A stretch of DNA of 64,000 nt from Puccinia triticina (lineage: Eukaryota > Basidiomycota > Pucciniomycetes > Pucciniales > Pucciniaceae): positions 1,798,001 to 1,862,000 of the forward strand of contig NC_070558.1 in NCBI RefSeq assembly GCF_026914185.1, read 5' to 3'. The translations under genes and the position numbers were made by a program. The stretch's first letter is position 1, and the number at the start of each line of letters is the position of its first letter. Below, in pieces: positions 23,070-34,108 of the stretch. The notes under the pieces were generated by a model, which saw nothing but the letters and a program-made list of their open reading frames with translations, made no database searches and was not told the origin of the DNA.

Positions 23070-24110
23070 AAGCTCTGAAAACAATATTATGAGCTGCATG
23101 AAATTATAAAACCCCAGGAATGGGTTTGGCTAAGGTTTTGGTGGTGTTCATTGGTAGGACACTGGCCAAACTGGTAGCACAGTAGCACACCCCATTCCTC
23201 AGTGTCAGAATTTGAGCTTCATAGTCCACTCACCTTCTCTTCTTTCCTTCCTTTCCAGCCTAGTGGCCTCTTTACCTGTCTGACCAAGTGGTTGAATCCT
23301 GTCCTGTCCTGTTTGTCCAAGTGGCCCTTATGTCCTGTCCCCTGTTCCTGTCACCTTTCCTGATTTGTATAGTTGAGTGACCATGACTTGTCTCCTGTTC
23401 CCTGTCACCATTTCCTGTCACCTTTCCTGTCCCCTGTTATTGTTGTTAGGCCCCCCTTTGGATCTTGCTTGGGGGCTCTCTAGTTGTTTGGTTAAAGTCC
23501 GCTGTGGTGCTCCATCCTAAGCCACAAGTAGTATTTTTAGTATCTTCTCTTTACATATTTTCATCATTACATTGCCCATTACCCCATAACCTTTCACAAA
23601 TACTTCATTATTATGGCATATTCAGACTCTATGCCTCATTTCACCTATAGTCACTCACACACAGGAGCCCTTTATCTTCAATGGTTCAATAGTTATAAAG
23701 GATATAAGATTTACAGAAAAAACCTACATTCTTCATTAGTTACAGCACTCATTTCATTATTAACTTACTTGAATCATTATAGTGAATTCCTTTTACAGAT
23801 ATCTTATCACATATTAAACCCCTTACATACATTGCTCATCATGTACTATGCCTATTGTACACATTACATCATTGGATCTGTGCTTACCTCTTTCAGTAGT
23901 GCTCATCATTACAAGTTGCTACTATGTTCACATCACCTTCCCCATTTGTACAGTCTTTCTTCCCATAGCCAGAATTTCTCTTGACTGCTCATCTTTCATC
24001 TGAACATAAGACAAACTGTTTCCCCCCCACTTGTAGAGTATGCAGAAATTATAGTAGAAATTCCTCATCACCCATTTGCTTGTTGAAATCATTGCTATTG
24101 CTCCTCAACC
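23070..24110. other. Gene-free stretch with CCTGTC-rich part
   Basis: No supported gene. Between about 23260 and 23440, CCTGTCC/CCTGTCACC words are iterated. Beyond that the sequence is AT-rich, with a 123-codon open frame (23613-23984) that is H-, Y- and L-rich and lacks any domain; it is not called as a gene. Confidence 0.4.
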
Positions 24111-24114
24111 CATT

Positions 24115-25225
24115 CACCAGGGGAGACTTTGATGCACTCTCCAGAGAGTGCCAGATTCTAATTTTATGTTGTTCTGGGTCTGATGTGAGTCAGATGTGGA
24201 TTAGGAAATGATTGATAAATTCTTCAGAAGTCAATGGGAAGTGTGTCAGAAGTGATGTGGAATTGTCACAGTACCTTGTGTAATGTTGTATAGAACCATT
24301 TAATTTTCAAAGCATAACTTAATTACAACCTGTAATTAAATCATAGTTAATCAATGTCCAATTATTACTCATTTATGGAAAATTTCTGCTGATCAATTTC
24401 TCTATGTCAAAGGGGTTCCACACTTGGTAAAGGCAACTTGTGGGTGCTTCCATGGCTTTCTGACAAGTTTTTACTTGTAATGGAGCTGTGAAAGGCCCCT
24501 CCAGTGATCTGTCACCCTAATGTACGCGCGTACACAAAGGTGAAATTGGCAAAGTGGAAAAAAACTCACATGCATATGCATGGAGACATTGGAAAACAAA
24601 CAAACACAAAAACAACTCACAAGCTTATATATGTTAAGAAGCCAGGATTTCTAGCTGAAATCTGGGACCATACACCTCAAAGCTTGACTTGACTCATATT
24701 CTCACCCTACTTTCATCCTTTCTTGGCTCAATTCCAGCTGATACCGGCCTTCTTTAGGAAAATATGCCAATTCAGATGGGCCTTTCACATCATTCAAACA
24801 TGGGTGTATATGTTGTTGATCTGTGGGAGGCCCAAACTGTGATTTTTAACCAACTTACACATGTGCACATGGCAGTAGCATTAGCAAAGTGAAAACAATG
24901 ACCACCTTCATATGCATGTAAATAATATGAATTGAACCCCAAGAATTCATCTCAATTAACAAACAGTTCAAATTGAATTATGATTTGATTGTGGCCATTG
25001 TGTCTTAGTGGTTTCAACTGTGTTCCAGTTATGTTACAGTTGACTTCTGCATGACTTCTGAATGGTTTATGCATGAATCCAGGATCAGTTTCAGATCATT
25101 TGTGGATTAGTTCCAGAATTTTTGATTAATTCTTACACTACTTTCATCAAAGGCATCCAGCACAGTTATGGAAAAAGGGTACAGTATGGCACTCTCTGGA
25201 GAGTGTGTCAAAATCTCCCCTGGTG
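24115..25225. mobile_element. Non-autonomous CAC-ended DNA transposon
   Basis: The 1111-bp element has inverted termini: left CACCAGGGGAGACTTTGA followed by CACTCTCCAGAGAGTGCCA, and right the complement, TGGCACTCTCTGGAGAGTG followed by TCAAAATCTCCCCTGGTG. Inside each terminus the palindrome CACTCTCCAGAGAGTG repeats. It is flanked by ATT on both sides (24112-24114 and 25226-25228). CAC- ends with a 3-bp duplication suit the CACTA/EnSpm group. No transposase frame is visible inside. Confidence 0.75.
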
Positions 25226-25325
25226 ATTGCTATTGAACATTGCCCATTGCACCTCTGAACTCACCATTGCTATTGAACCATTGCCATTGATTCCCCCTCA
25301 TCAATTATTAACCCAACCCTCTCAT

Positions 25326-28300
25326 CAACGCTGCAACCAATCTGATCCAATCCTTGTATTGGCCAATCCAGGTTATCGGATCATTTTTTCGATACAGAGT
25401 ATTGAAAACTGTGGATCGTATCGACTTCTCGATATGATCCCACGGGATTGTATCAAGAACCCGATAAAAAGTATCGGATGTATTGGTATCACATCACGAT
25501 ACCGATCCAATATAGATACAGGCTTGAAGGGATCCACTTTTAGGCACGTAAAAATTTAGATTTTATTTTTACTATACATAGAGTTGGTTACAGATTGCTG
25601 CCGGATACAATAATGAGGAATGCACTTTAAAAAACAATGTGTTGAAGTCTGAGAATCAGCGCTTCTCAAGGGCCTTCTGTGTGGTGGCCTGGGTGATGAT
25701 GCTCTGAGCAGCTTCAAAATTTTTGTCCGGTTGAACTCCTTGGACGACCAATTGATGTGAACTGACGCAGCGTTCAATAGTTCTTGCGGCTAGACTCCCT
25801 CGATCGCCGCTGCAGTTATCGGCTGCAGCTGAGAAGCACCTCTCAACGCTTGCAGAGGTTGCCGAGCAAGCCAGATAGTCGCGGGCAAGGAGGGCCAAGG
25901 TCGGGAATTCTCGGCCATGGTCCTATCACATAAGTGAAGCTCAGAACCAATCGATCCTTTTAGTTCAAAGATAAAAAAGGCTTACTTTCCACCAATTCAA
26001 GCATTTGCTTGCTTCAGCCGTAGGTAACTTATGCTTACCCTTGAGATAGATAGTCAGCTCATCTGAGCAAGGAACATTGACCGATTGAGGAAAGTAGTCG
26101 ATTTCTTCGCGAACTGTTTTGCTTGAGTTGGCTTTATAAAGACCTGGCGGGGCTGGGCTTGCACTAGACGCTGCATCAACTTGAGCTTTCCGAGTGTTGA
26201 AGAGATTGCTCAGTAAATCAAAGACATATCCATGCTTGGCAGGGAAATACAACTTAAAAATTGACATTCGGAAGCTGGGATTGAGAACGGTTGCAATGAG
26301 GATCGCATCACATCTCATTGCCTCGTTAAGATATGTAGTCGTTTTTGTGAGCATCCTTGCAAACATTGTGTTGAGTTCGGGTTCGGAGCAAGATTCCATC
26401 TTCATCTTGATGAAGGTTTTGATGTGTTGATACTCCGAAATGATTAAGCACGCCGAGGAGTAGTCACCCTCCATTTTTTTGGTCAGATAATAAAATTCCT
26501 AACAAATGAGATGTTCCATGGTCTATTAGTGTTTTGTGCAATTGAAGCAAATAAATCGAAGATTGACTCACACTGAGAGTTTCATTCAATCTATTTACAA
26601 TCTTCCACTCATATGGGAGTATTTCAATATTGTTGAAGTAGTGATTTCCACCCTCTCGTTCCACCCGATCGTTTTTGTTTTCCAGTAATTTTGCAATGAT
26701 CTTTTGAGCTTTATAACCTTGATCCCGGCTTTGGAACTTAATGTTCCAGCGAATACCGTACCCGGCGATGAGGCTGGGCCCGTCGAAGTCAAGTTTTTTG
26801 CACCACGTGTCGTACTCAGATCGTTTGGCTGCTGAGGATGTGATCCTCTGGATAATAAAGTCGACCTAAGCGGAAAAACCAACTGTTAGCTTTGGAAAAC
26901 AGCCAACATGCAGAAAAAGCGTGCCTTTTTTAAGCTTTTGTCAATTTGATTCTTTCCTCCATCAGGTATATCCCAGGAATCAGGCTCGTCTTCACTCTTG
27001 TATTCATCAGACTCCTCGTCATTGTTCTCCCTGAATTCGTTGTTGTTCGATGATCCCAGAATGGTGTCCTCAGTCACATATAGATCGGCTTCATCGACTT
27101 CTTCAGATTCTTCCGCAATGGGGTCCAAGGTTGGGGTGATTCCGAGTGGGCCGTTTTTCGATGTGACCAACCCTTTTGTTGGTAGCTCAATCGCCCGAAG
27201 CCCCGCGTTGAGTATCAGTGCAATTTTGTGGCAAAAACACCTAATGTGATTTCCTGAAAGGTCGGGATCGACACCGGTCTTGGTGAAAATGAGCCTATCA
27301 ACCTCTGAAGCCATTGTGAAGTTATTCGAGCCTGAATCGGTTGTTTGAGCTAAAATGTGTTAACAACAATAATCACCGATATGTTAGTTCAAAAAATCAT
27401 CCATGAATCAAATTAGCAAGAGGAAATAAAAGCCTTATCTTGTCTCCGAGTTTGAATTTTGTTAAAATATTAGCAAATGGGATTGCCAAATACTTTCCCT
27501 TGTGACTCGATGCAATGAACTTCATGCCGAGATGAGAGATTTTAAATTCCCAATCTACCGTAACATAAGCAACTGAGATTCCAAGGAACGTGTGATGGTT
27601 ACCTTTTGTCGTCCAGACATCATGTATTAATGTGAATTTGGAGTTCAGTTTCTGGAAGCAGACAAGTTCAGGATTCAGCCACCTTTGCATTTGAGAAACC
27701 AAGCAAAACAACATACCTGTAGGCCGGAAATGACATTGTTCTGTAGGTTGAGATAGAGCCGATGGGCCTCGGTTGCAGCCCAAGTCCGGGAAAAGAGGAT
27801 GATACCTCTTTGGGCGTAATCAAATGCGACACCTAATAGAAAGTCTTTGATGCGGCTCCAGGGTAGCAAAAATCGCACAAGCCACATCACTAGAAGCTGG
27901 TTAAACACCCTTGGGTCAAAGATGGTGTGTTTTGCGTAGGCCTTTATCATCCCGTGTTGTCCTTCTTGCATTTCGTTTTCAACATCCTTTGCGGTGGGTG
28001 GTAGGTTTGCCCCCGCAGATATTGCGTCCATTTGTGCCGAGCAGGGTATACGGTCCTGATTACCATCACAATGTTTCATAAGGTTCGATTTCGTACCGAC
28101 TCCCTTCTTGTAAACTGTTGAGCACCACTTGCACTTATACATCATTTTCTCCCCCTAAAACAGGAAGATATTAGTGTTTTAAAGATTCCCTCTGGATAAC
28201 TTGGTGTTGAAAATGAAGTAAAAACGTACAGTATCTCCTTCATTTGCATGAAATGGTGTTTCAAAGTAATCAGTGATATCATCAAATAAGCCATTTCGTT

Positions 28301-28983
28301 TCCCCCTCAGCTTCTTAACCTTCAAGTTATCTTCATCCGAGTCCTGTTCACGGTCAATCCCATCTTCTACTTGATCGGACTCGTTATCAGCAGCAGTACC
28401 AGTTTGTTTTTGATTTGCGAGTAGAAGACAAAGTTTGATTTGTTTTTGGAGTTTGTTGGGAGCTCGGGTTAGGACTTGCTGGCGGCACTAGCGATCTCCG
28501 AGAATCTTGGTTAGTCCGAAGAGAGTTTGAATTGGTGCAGGCAGGCGTTCTGATACGAGTGGACTGGCGGGATGGTGGTCGAGATGGAGGTTGGTGGGGT
28601 GATGCAGATGGTTGGGTCATTTTTGGAGTGAGGTGGGATGATAGCCAGTGTTGAGGTTTGGTCGTTGGATGTTGGTTGCCGTCTGATGGTTGATGTGAAT
28701 TTTCTTAACATACCGCCAACTATTGTGACAGCACACAACTTGGGGGGCTTGCGGCTATCTTGTCTATACAGCCCAATACGTATTGGGTTTAGGCTGGATA
28801 GTATCGGTCTGCCAGATACACACAGGTAAAATACTGTGGATCGGATTGGATGACCAATATGCAAGGCTGCCAATACCATGTATTGTATTGGGAACAAATA
28901 CAATACCAATACCAAGTATTGGACAGTATCACAATACGATCCGTCCCGATCCCAATCCATGTCCCGGATTGGTTGCAGCGTTG
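25326..28983 (-). mobile_element. Complete-looking hAT transposon
   Basis: The element is bounded by inverted repeats sharing CAACGCTGCAACCAATC (17 bp), and flanked by CTCTCAT on both sides (25319-25325 and 28984-28990; CTCTCATC if one end base is shared). Just inside both ends, short words of the GTATCG/CGATAC type (left) and GTATTG/CAATAC type (right) are iterated, as expected for subterminal transposase-binding sites. The transposase gene occupies 25656 to about 28620 on the minus strand. At 3658 bp it is the only element here with ends, duplication and coding sequence together. Confidence 0.85.
25656..28620 (-). CDS. hAT family transposase (BED finger, RNase H-like core, dimerisation domain)
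   Basis: A multi-exon minus-strand gene. Near the N-terminus an acidic segment precedes a BED-type zinc finger (YKCKWCSTVYKKG with CX2C, then KSNLMKHCDGN). Next come the RNase H-like core exons, with FTLIHDVWTTKGNHHTFLGI and the TTDSGSNN-NHIRCFCHKIALILNAGL region that carries catalytic Asp and the C/H motif in this family. An acidic insert follows, then a helical region (EYQHIKTFIKMKMES, DAILIATVLNPSFRM). The C-terminal dimerisation exon reads LARDYLACSATSASVERCFS. Introns have GT-AG ends, for example after ISGLQ. The link between the S/T/P-rich frame starting at 28620 and the acidic segment near 28230-28390 needs an intron or a shift I could not place. Catalytic residues appear present, so activity is possible but unproven. 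Confidence 0.85.
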
Positions 28984-29153
28984 CTCTCATCCTCAGTATT
29001 CAAACAGTAGTTAAGCTGATAGTACTAGCCCGTAGGATCAAGTAGAAATCAGCCACACCTTTTCTTCTTTTTCTTAGTGTTACTCTCATACCCTCAGCAT
29101 TAGTCAGGAAGGCAGCCTCACCAGCACCCTTGCATAGCTTACATTGGTATTAG

Positions 29154-29628
29154 CAACAGTGGGTCAGCTACGCTAACATAGCTGTTGGCGTAGCGTAGCG
29201 CAGCGCAAATGCGCTATTTTTTAGCGTAGCGTTAGCGCAATTGCGCGCATCTGCACTAACGCTACGCGCAAAGGATGCAAAGCTATTTTAGCTTTTAGCG
29301 TAGCGTTAGCGCAGATGCGCTGAATTGCGCTAACGCTAAGCACGAAAGGCGCAAAAGAGCGTGCGCTATGCTGCGCTAAAGCGTTTTTGCGGCAAAAAAG
29401 TGCCTTTTTTCCGCTAAAAGCGCCTTAGCGCAACGTAGCATAGCGTAGCGGCTGTAGCGCAGCGCTAACGCTAAACAAAAATTGGTATGCTGTTAGCGCC
29501 GCTGAAAATTAACAAAGCGGAGCGGCGTTAAAAGCGCGCTAACGCTATTCAAAAAAGGTTGGCGCTTTTTGCCGCTACGCTAAACTTTAGGGCTAAAATA
29601 GCGTAGTTTAGCGTAGCGGCCCACTGTT
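29154..29628. mobile_element. hAT-like MITE with GCGTAGC/TTAGCGC word interior
   Basis: The ends are CAACAGTGGG and CCCACTGTT. A perfect 8-bp duplication, GGTATTAG, flanks the element at 29146-29153 and 29629-29636. The 475-bp interior is built almost wholly from variants of TAGCGTAGCG, GCGCTAACGC and TTAGCGC on both strands, giving heavy self-complementarity. It encodes no protein. By termini it is a sibling of 16478-16885. Confidence 0.85.
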
Positions 29629-29874
29629 GGTATTAGTGTTGCTATCCATCTCCCTTCCAAGCTCTATTCCTACCTTTGAGTAGTTCCACACCGCTCCTCA
29701 GACATGAAATAAAAATGATCAAGTTTGAGAACAACAATCTTCTTTATTGCTCCTTGGCCCTATCAGTTCAAGTTCACCCCAGATAGTCCCTCCCTCCTTG
29801 TTGCCTCTTTTTGTTGAGCTGAAATCTTAACACTGAGGTGTGCTCATGCCATGAAGCTCTTAATGTTGTTTTCA

Positions 29875-30282
29875 GATCTTAATCTGTGCACTGTAAACTT
29901 TTGGGACCCTTTGGGGCGCCGTGGCTAAGGTTTTTGTGGTGTTCATTAGTAGGAAATCCGTCTGCCTAATGGACCCACAGTTGCACATGCCATTTTTGAG
30001 GCCAGATAATGCCATGCAGCTAACCATGGGCTTGTTAGATGGTTCTCTGGCCACTGTAAAAGTTGGGGGGGGCTTTGGGTGCCCCAATGGGGAGTTATAA
30101 ATTTTTGAGTATTTATGTCTTTTTTTGGAAAATTATATTTCTGACTACTAGTACCTTTTGGCATTTTCATTTTTGAATTATGACTACAAAAATGTGCTGG
30201 GGTCAATTTTTGGTCTGCGCAACCCAGGCGCAACGTCAAGGAGTGGGTCTCCTGACATACACTGTGGGAGACGGCAAAGTGG

Positions 30283-30312
<30 letters not shown>
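29875..30312 (-). repeat. Inverted copy of the 22450-22745 repeat, next to a poly-A run
   Basis: The segment from CTTAATCTGTGCACTGTAAA to the CATTTTCATTTTTGA stretch is the reverse complement of 22450-22745 with moderate divergence. It carries a single unit rather than the tandem array. A run of 30 A residues at 30283-30312 follows shortly after. Confidence 0.7.
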
Positions 30313-30314
<2 letters not shown>

Positions 30315-30819
30315 CTAGGCCACATAATTACTCATACTAGGACTCAAGATACCACAAAATGGACCCCAGAAATGGATTTTACGGCCAATTTCACCCCTAG
30401 TCACCACTGGAAGCACCCCTGGGCCCCCTCTAGTGTGGAAGTTACACCTCATGGACACCTATCACACGGCCAGCCCCAGTAACCCAGCTGTCCCTGCCTC
30501 AACCCAAGTTCCACAGTAGTACACTTATACATATCACAGGATACAAATATACATCTCCCTGTCAGGCTGCACTCATTACATATTAGCTAAATACATTCCT
30601 TTATGTACATAGTATGACATCATTTACACTGTTTCTGCAGCCTCAGACTTTGAATACACTAATTACCCTTGTATGACAGCTCAGGCAGTCTACTGTCACC
30701 TTATGCATGTGTTAGAATGTTCTGTTGTATATTCTGACATCATTTATGCACCCCTGGCATGCTTAGAATGTTTTGCTGTATATTCTGACACCATTCATGC
30801 ACCCCTGAGGGGTCATGAA

Positions 30820-31970
30820 ATCATTTTTATCCACTCCCACCAGCTAAAATCCCTCACCCTGTTGTCTAGATTAGCTGAAACCTAACCCACAAGCCCATCT
30901 GGGGCTCCACTTCTGTCTATAAAAGGAGCTCTCTCCCCCCCCCAGTGGTCTGCTCCCCAGTTCCTCACCCAGAACTCACAAGTCACGCAACACTCATCCA
31001 CACTCAAATCCTAAAACACTTATAACAGAAATTCAACCCTTATAATAAAGAAATTCAACCTTTACAACAAATTAATTCAAACACTTACATGTTGCCAGTC
31101 AAACAGATTTCATCTGGAACAGACCAGACACAACACAATTCATAAAACCTGCCAAGCAGAGCTTGGTGGGTCTTGTTGACTGATAACAGAAGGGCAGAGC
31201 TGTCAACTCCATCATACCCTTCAAAATTCAGCAAAAGGGTTTCATTACCACTTTTGAGTCTTACAACACGCAGTTTGGTAGTTGGAAATCAAAATTTAGG
31301 TAGTCAATTAATCAAGATTCTCAAAATAATATCAAATATTAGTAGTAACAAATCCCCCCAAAAAACTGTTTTAGGAAAACAACTCCCAAAAAAGGGGCTA
31401 GGTTGATGTCCAGAGCTGGTTGAGATTTGGTCCTGGCAACATATGAGAGTTGTTTTCTAAATGTATGCAAGGTTTTTATGAATAAAGGTTGTTTTTTTGT
31501 ATGTTGGGTGTACTGTAATGGTTGAGTGATGAGCTCTGGGAAAGACAGCTAAGTGGGAGAGAGCTCCTTATATAGACAAATGTGAGGGAATTTGGCTACA
31601 AGGAGGCCCCTGGATGAGGGGATTTAGCTACAATGAGACCCCTGGTTGGGGAATTTCAGCTGCAGGAGAAGTTGAATGAGTGAATGTGGTTGGTCAGATA
31701 TGTACATGACATGCAGAAGGTACAAACATCTGAATGAGTGACTATGATTGGTCAGAATATGAGGGATTTAATGTAGTACTTCTATGATGTCACCTGCAGC
31801 TGTCAGTTTTGAAAATCCACTGATTTAGACTGTATGTACATGCTATGTAATGTAAATAAGAGTGTGTAGCTGTCCTGCAGCAGGGTTGTGTATGTAAATG
31901 TGGGGGTTATATATGTAAATCTTGAGGTTTTAATAGGGGGTTGGATATATTTGTAGCTTGGAATTGTAAA
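30820..31970. repeat. Repeat region with inverted TATA-containing arms and dispersed repeat copy B
   Basis: GTCTATAAAAGGAGCTCTCTC at 30916 and its inverted counterpart near 31553-31577 (GAGAGAGCTCCTTATATAGAC) form opposed arms. Each holds a TATA-box-like element a short way from CCCTCA/CCCCTCA words. Between them, 31095-31260 is a direct copy of 6519-6682. The layout suggests a retroelement relict with divergent LTR-like ends. No coding region is recognisable. Confidence 0.45.
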
Positions 31971-32003
31971 TTCTAGTCCTGTAGAGTCACATCCTTGTGT
32001 CTA

Positions 32004-32160
32004 TGGTATTCAAAATTGCATAAGATTTTTTCACATAAAATCATAAACTGCAATTTTGGCTGGGAGATCTCACTTTAAGTTTTATGCACGCTGACATCTC
32101 CCAGCCAAAATTGGTTTTATGATTTTATGTAAATAGTGATATATGCAATTTTGAATACCA
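32004..32160. mobile_element. TA-flanked MITE, TGGTATTCAAAATTGCATA termini
   Basis: A 157-bp hairpin-forming element. The left end is TGGTATTCAAAATTGCATA and the right end is TATGCAATTTTGAATACCA. It is flanked by TA on both sides. The inner arms share TTTGGCTGGGAGAT/ATCTCCCAGCCAAA. The terminal pattern TGGT-NN-TCAAA and the central GGCTGGGA match the MITE at 10378-10556, so both probably belong to one mariner-mobilised family. Confidence 0.8.
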
Positions 32161-32169
32161 TAGTCATAC

Positions 32170-32790
32170 TCTGTGATTCCTGAGGAATACTCTGTAAAAG
32201 AAAAGAAAAGAAATACAAGCAATTTTCATTTTCCCTTGCTGTGGCACATTTTAGATTGCCACATTGGATCAATTTTGAAGGACTGTTTTGAATGATCCTA
32301 ATCTATACTAGCTGGAGAACTTTCTGTCAACTTTGGATCCCCTACAGATGTTGATTTTAGAGCCCAAAGTACTCATTTATTGGGGGGAAGGTATTCCCAT
32401 AGCCTGAGGCCGTGGATGTCTTCTTCTGAAGGTTCAGTAGATCTCAACAGCGTCAGTCCTCTGCTGTTCTGATTTCTGTGCATAATGGCTTCTGTTACTC
32501 AGATAAAGGCTTCTTCTCAGATGAGAGCTGGTTTGAGCAGAATATTTCTGGCTGCTTTGCTTGTCTCAACACTTTTTTTTTATATAGTGCTATTGATTTC
32601 ACATACCACACTATTTACCTAATATGTGTTATGTATATACATCAAGTATCTTGTGTAATGGAATGAGACACCAGGAAAATGAATGTTGAAGCGGTCTGTA
32701 ATATGTGAAGCGGTTGAGTATAGTAGCAGAAAGGAGAAAAAGGAGAGAAAGGTATAATAATGGAAGAAAAGGAGGAGAAAAATTTAAGAA
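32170..32790. other. Gene-free stretch
   Basis: No gene is seen. A T-run near 32573-32582 could mark the reverse complement of a poly-A tail for the minus-strand LINE that follows, but the exact 3' end is not resolved. Confidence 0.35.
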
Positions 32791-33578
32791 GCCTGGAAGT
32801 TAGGGAAATTGAAACTGAGAAGGAGCAGATCCGAAAAACATAAAGGGTAGGGAGGGGATATAGATTCTTTGGATTTCGAAAAACCTAACCCATTGTCCCA
32901 TCCCACCAGAAAATTTTAAGTTCAGAGTGCGTTGAGGCCCCCACAACCTGTCGCATGCTTCTGAAGAGAAGGGGATCCTTGGATCATCCCCCAATAATCC
33001 AAGGCCTGTTGGTCTTCAAGGAGTCTGGGCTAGGTTCCCTAGTCCATTGCTAGTACATACAAACTTCTGAAATGTGGAGACCAAAAAAAAAAAGAAGAAG
33101 AGGATTGATATAACAAAGGAAGAGACGGATATAAAAAACAAAAATACTGAGTGGAAACAAAACCAAGAGAGAGGAGTGGAAAGATTGGGTGGTTTTTGTT
33201 GCTGAGATGTATTTTTGGATGTTAGGGAACCGGTTCGTTGCCAGGATGAAGTTGGCAACTTTGTCCATTGATTTGGGGTTGTCCATGATTGACCTGAAAG
33301 AGTCCTGATTTGCTCCACATTTTAGGCGCCGCAGGTTCCGCTTGAGAGCCGCCCAAGCCTTTTTATACCTGGTGCAAAACATAATAAGGAAGTGTGCCGC
33401 GTTCTCTTGGGCAAAGCAATTAGTACACCTTGGATCCAAAATGTTTTTTGTTTTATAAAAGGAAATTGTTCAAGGGGGCATGATCTTCCCTGAGCTGAAA
33501 GATTGTTGCTGCCAACCCTTGTTCTTGTTGGTCTAGAGTTTGCAACAGTTGTTTGCAGTCTTTGGAGAATGGAAAGCG

Positions 33579-34099
33579 TCAGTATTCATCTCTTGACCAG
33601 TCTTTGGCAACCTGTGTTTGGGTTTGGCTGAACTGTTTGATCTTTGCCAGACCCATTGGCACTGTTATTGAAAGGAGAGCTGTACCAGGTGGGGGAGATT
33701 CCCCTACTGCTGCCGCTTTGGCAAGGGTGTCTGCCTGTTTTTCACTGTTATGCCTTCGTGACTGGGGCACCAGTACATTCTGATTGGAAATCATACAAAA
33801 GAAATTATCAGTGTATAAATATTGTCCTGGGGATAAGGACCTTGGGTCTGCAGAGAGCATCAGGGCCCCTGGTTATCACAGAAGATGGCTACCGCCGTGA
33901 AATCCTATGAGTGGTCGGCCTCAAGGATTTCCTGTGCCAAGTCAATGGCAAGCTTAATTCCAATTAAATCAGCCTCAAAATTTGATATGTGGTCCTTTGG
34001 GTTGATAGAAGCCACTTTACTTTTTCCCACAGGGTGGGTGACTGCTGCCGCTCCTGCTCCTTTTTTGGGTATCCAAGATCCATCTGTGAAGATGACCAA
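33579..34099 (-). pseudogene. LINE RNase H domain remnant
   Basis: Two overlapping frames carry IFTDGSWIPKKGAGAAAV, with the first catalytic Asp, and NFEADLIGIKLAIDLA, with the catalytic Glu. A further frame carries QADTLAKAAAVGE, resembling the last RNase H helix (DxxAKxA-like). Frame changes between these segments show that the domain is broken. Confidence 0.65.
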
Positions 34100-34108
34100 A
34101 GAATGGTC

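Noticed and set aside
23613..23984. 123-codon open frame rich in His, Tyr and Leu
   Set aside because: No domain, no signal peptide of quality, and AT-driven composition in a repeat-rich stretch.
30158..30482. Lysine-rich open frames
   Set aside because: They read through a 30-nt poly-A run next to a repeat.
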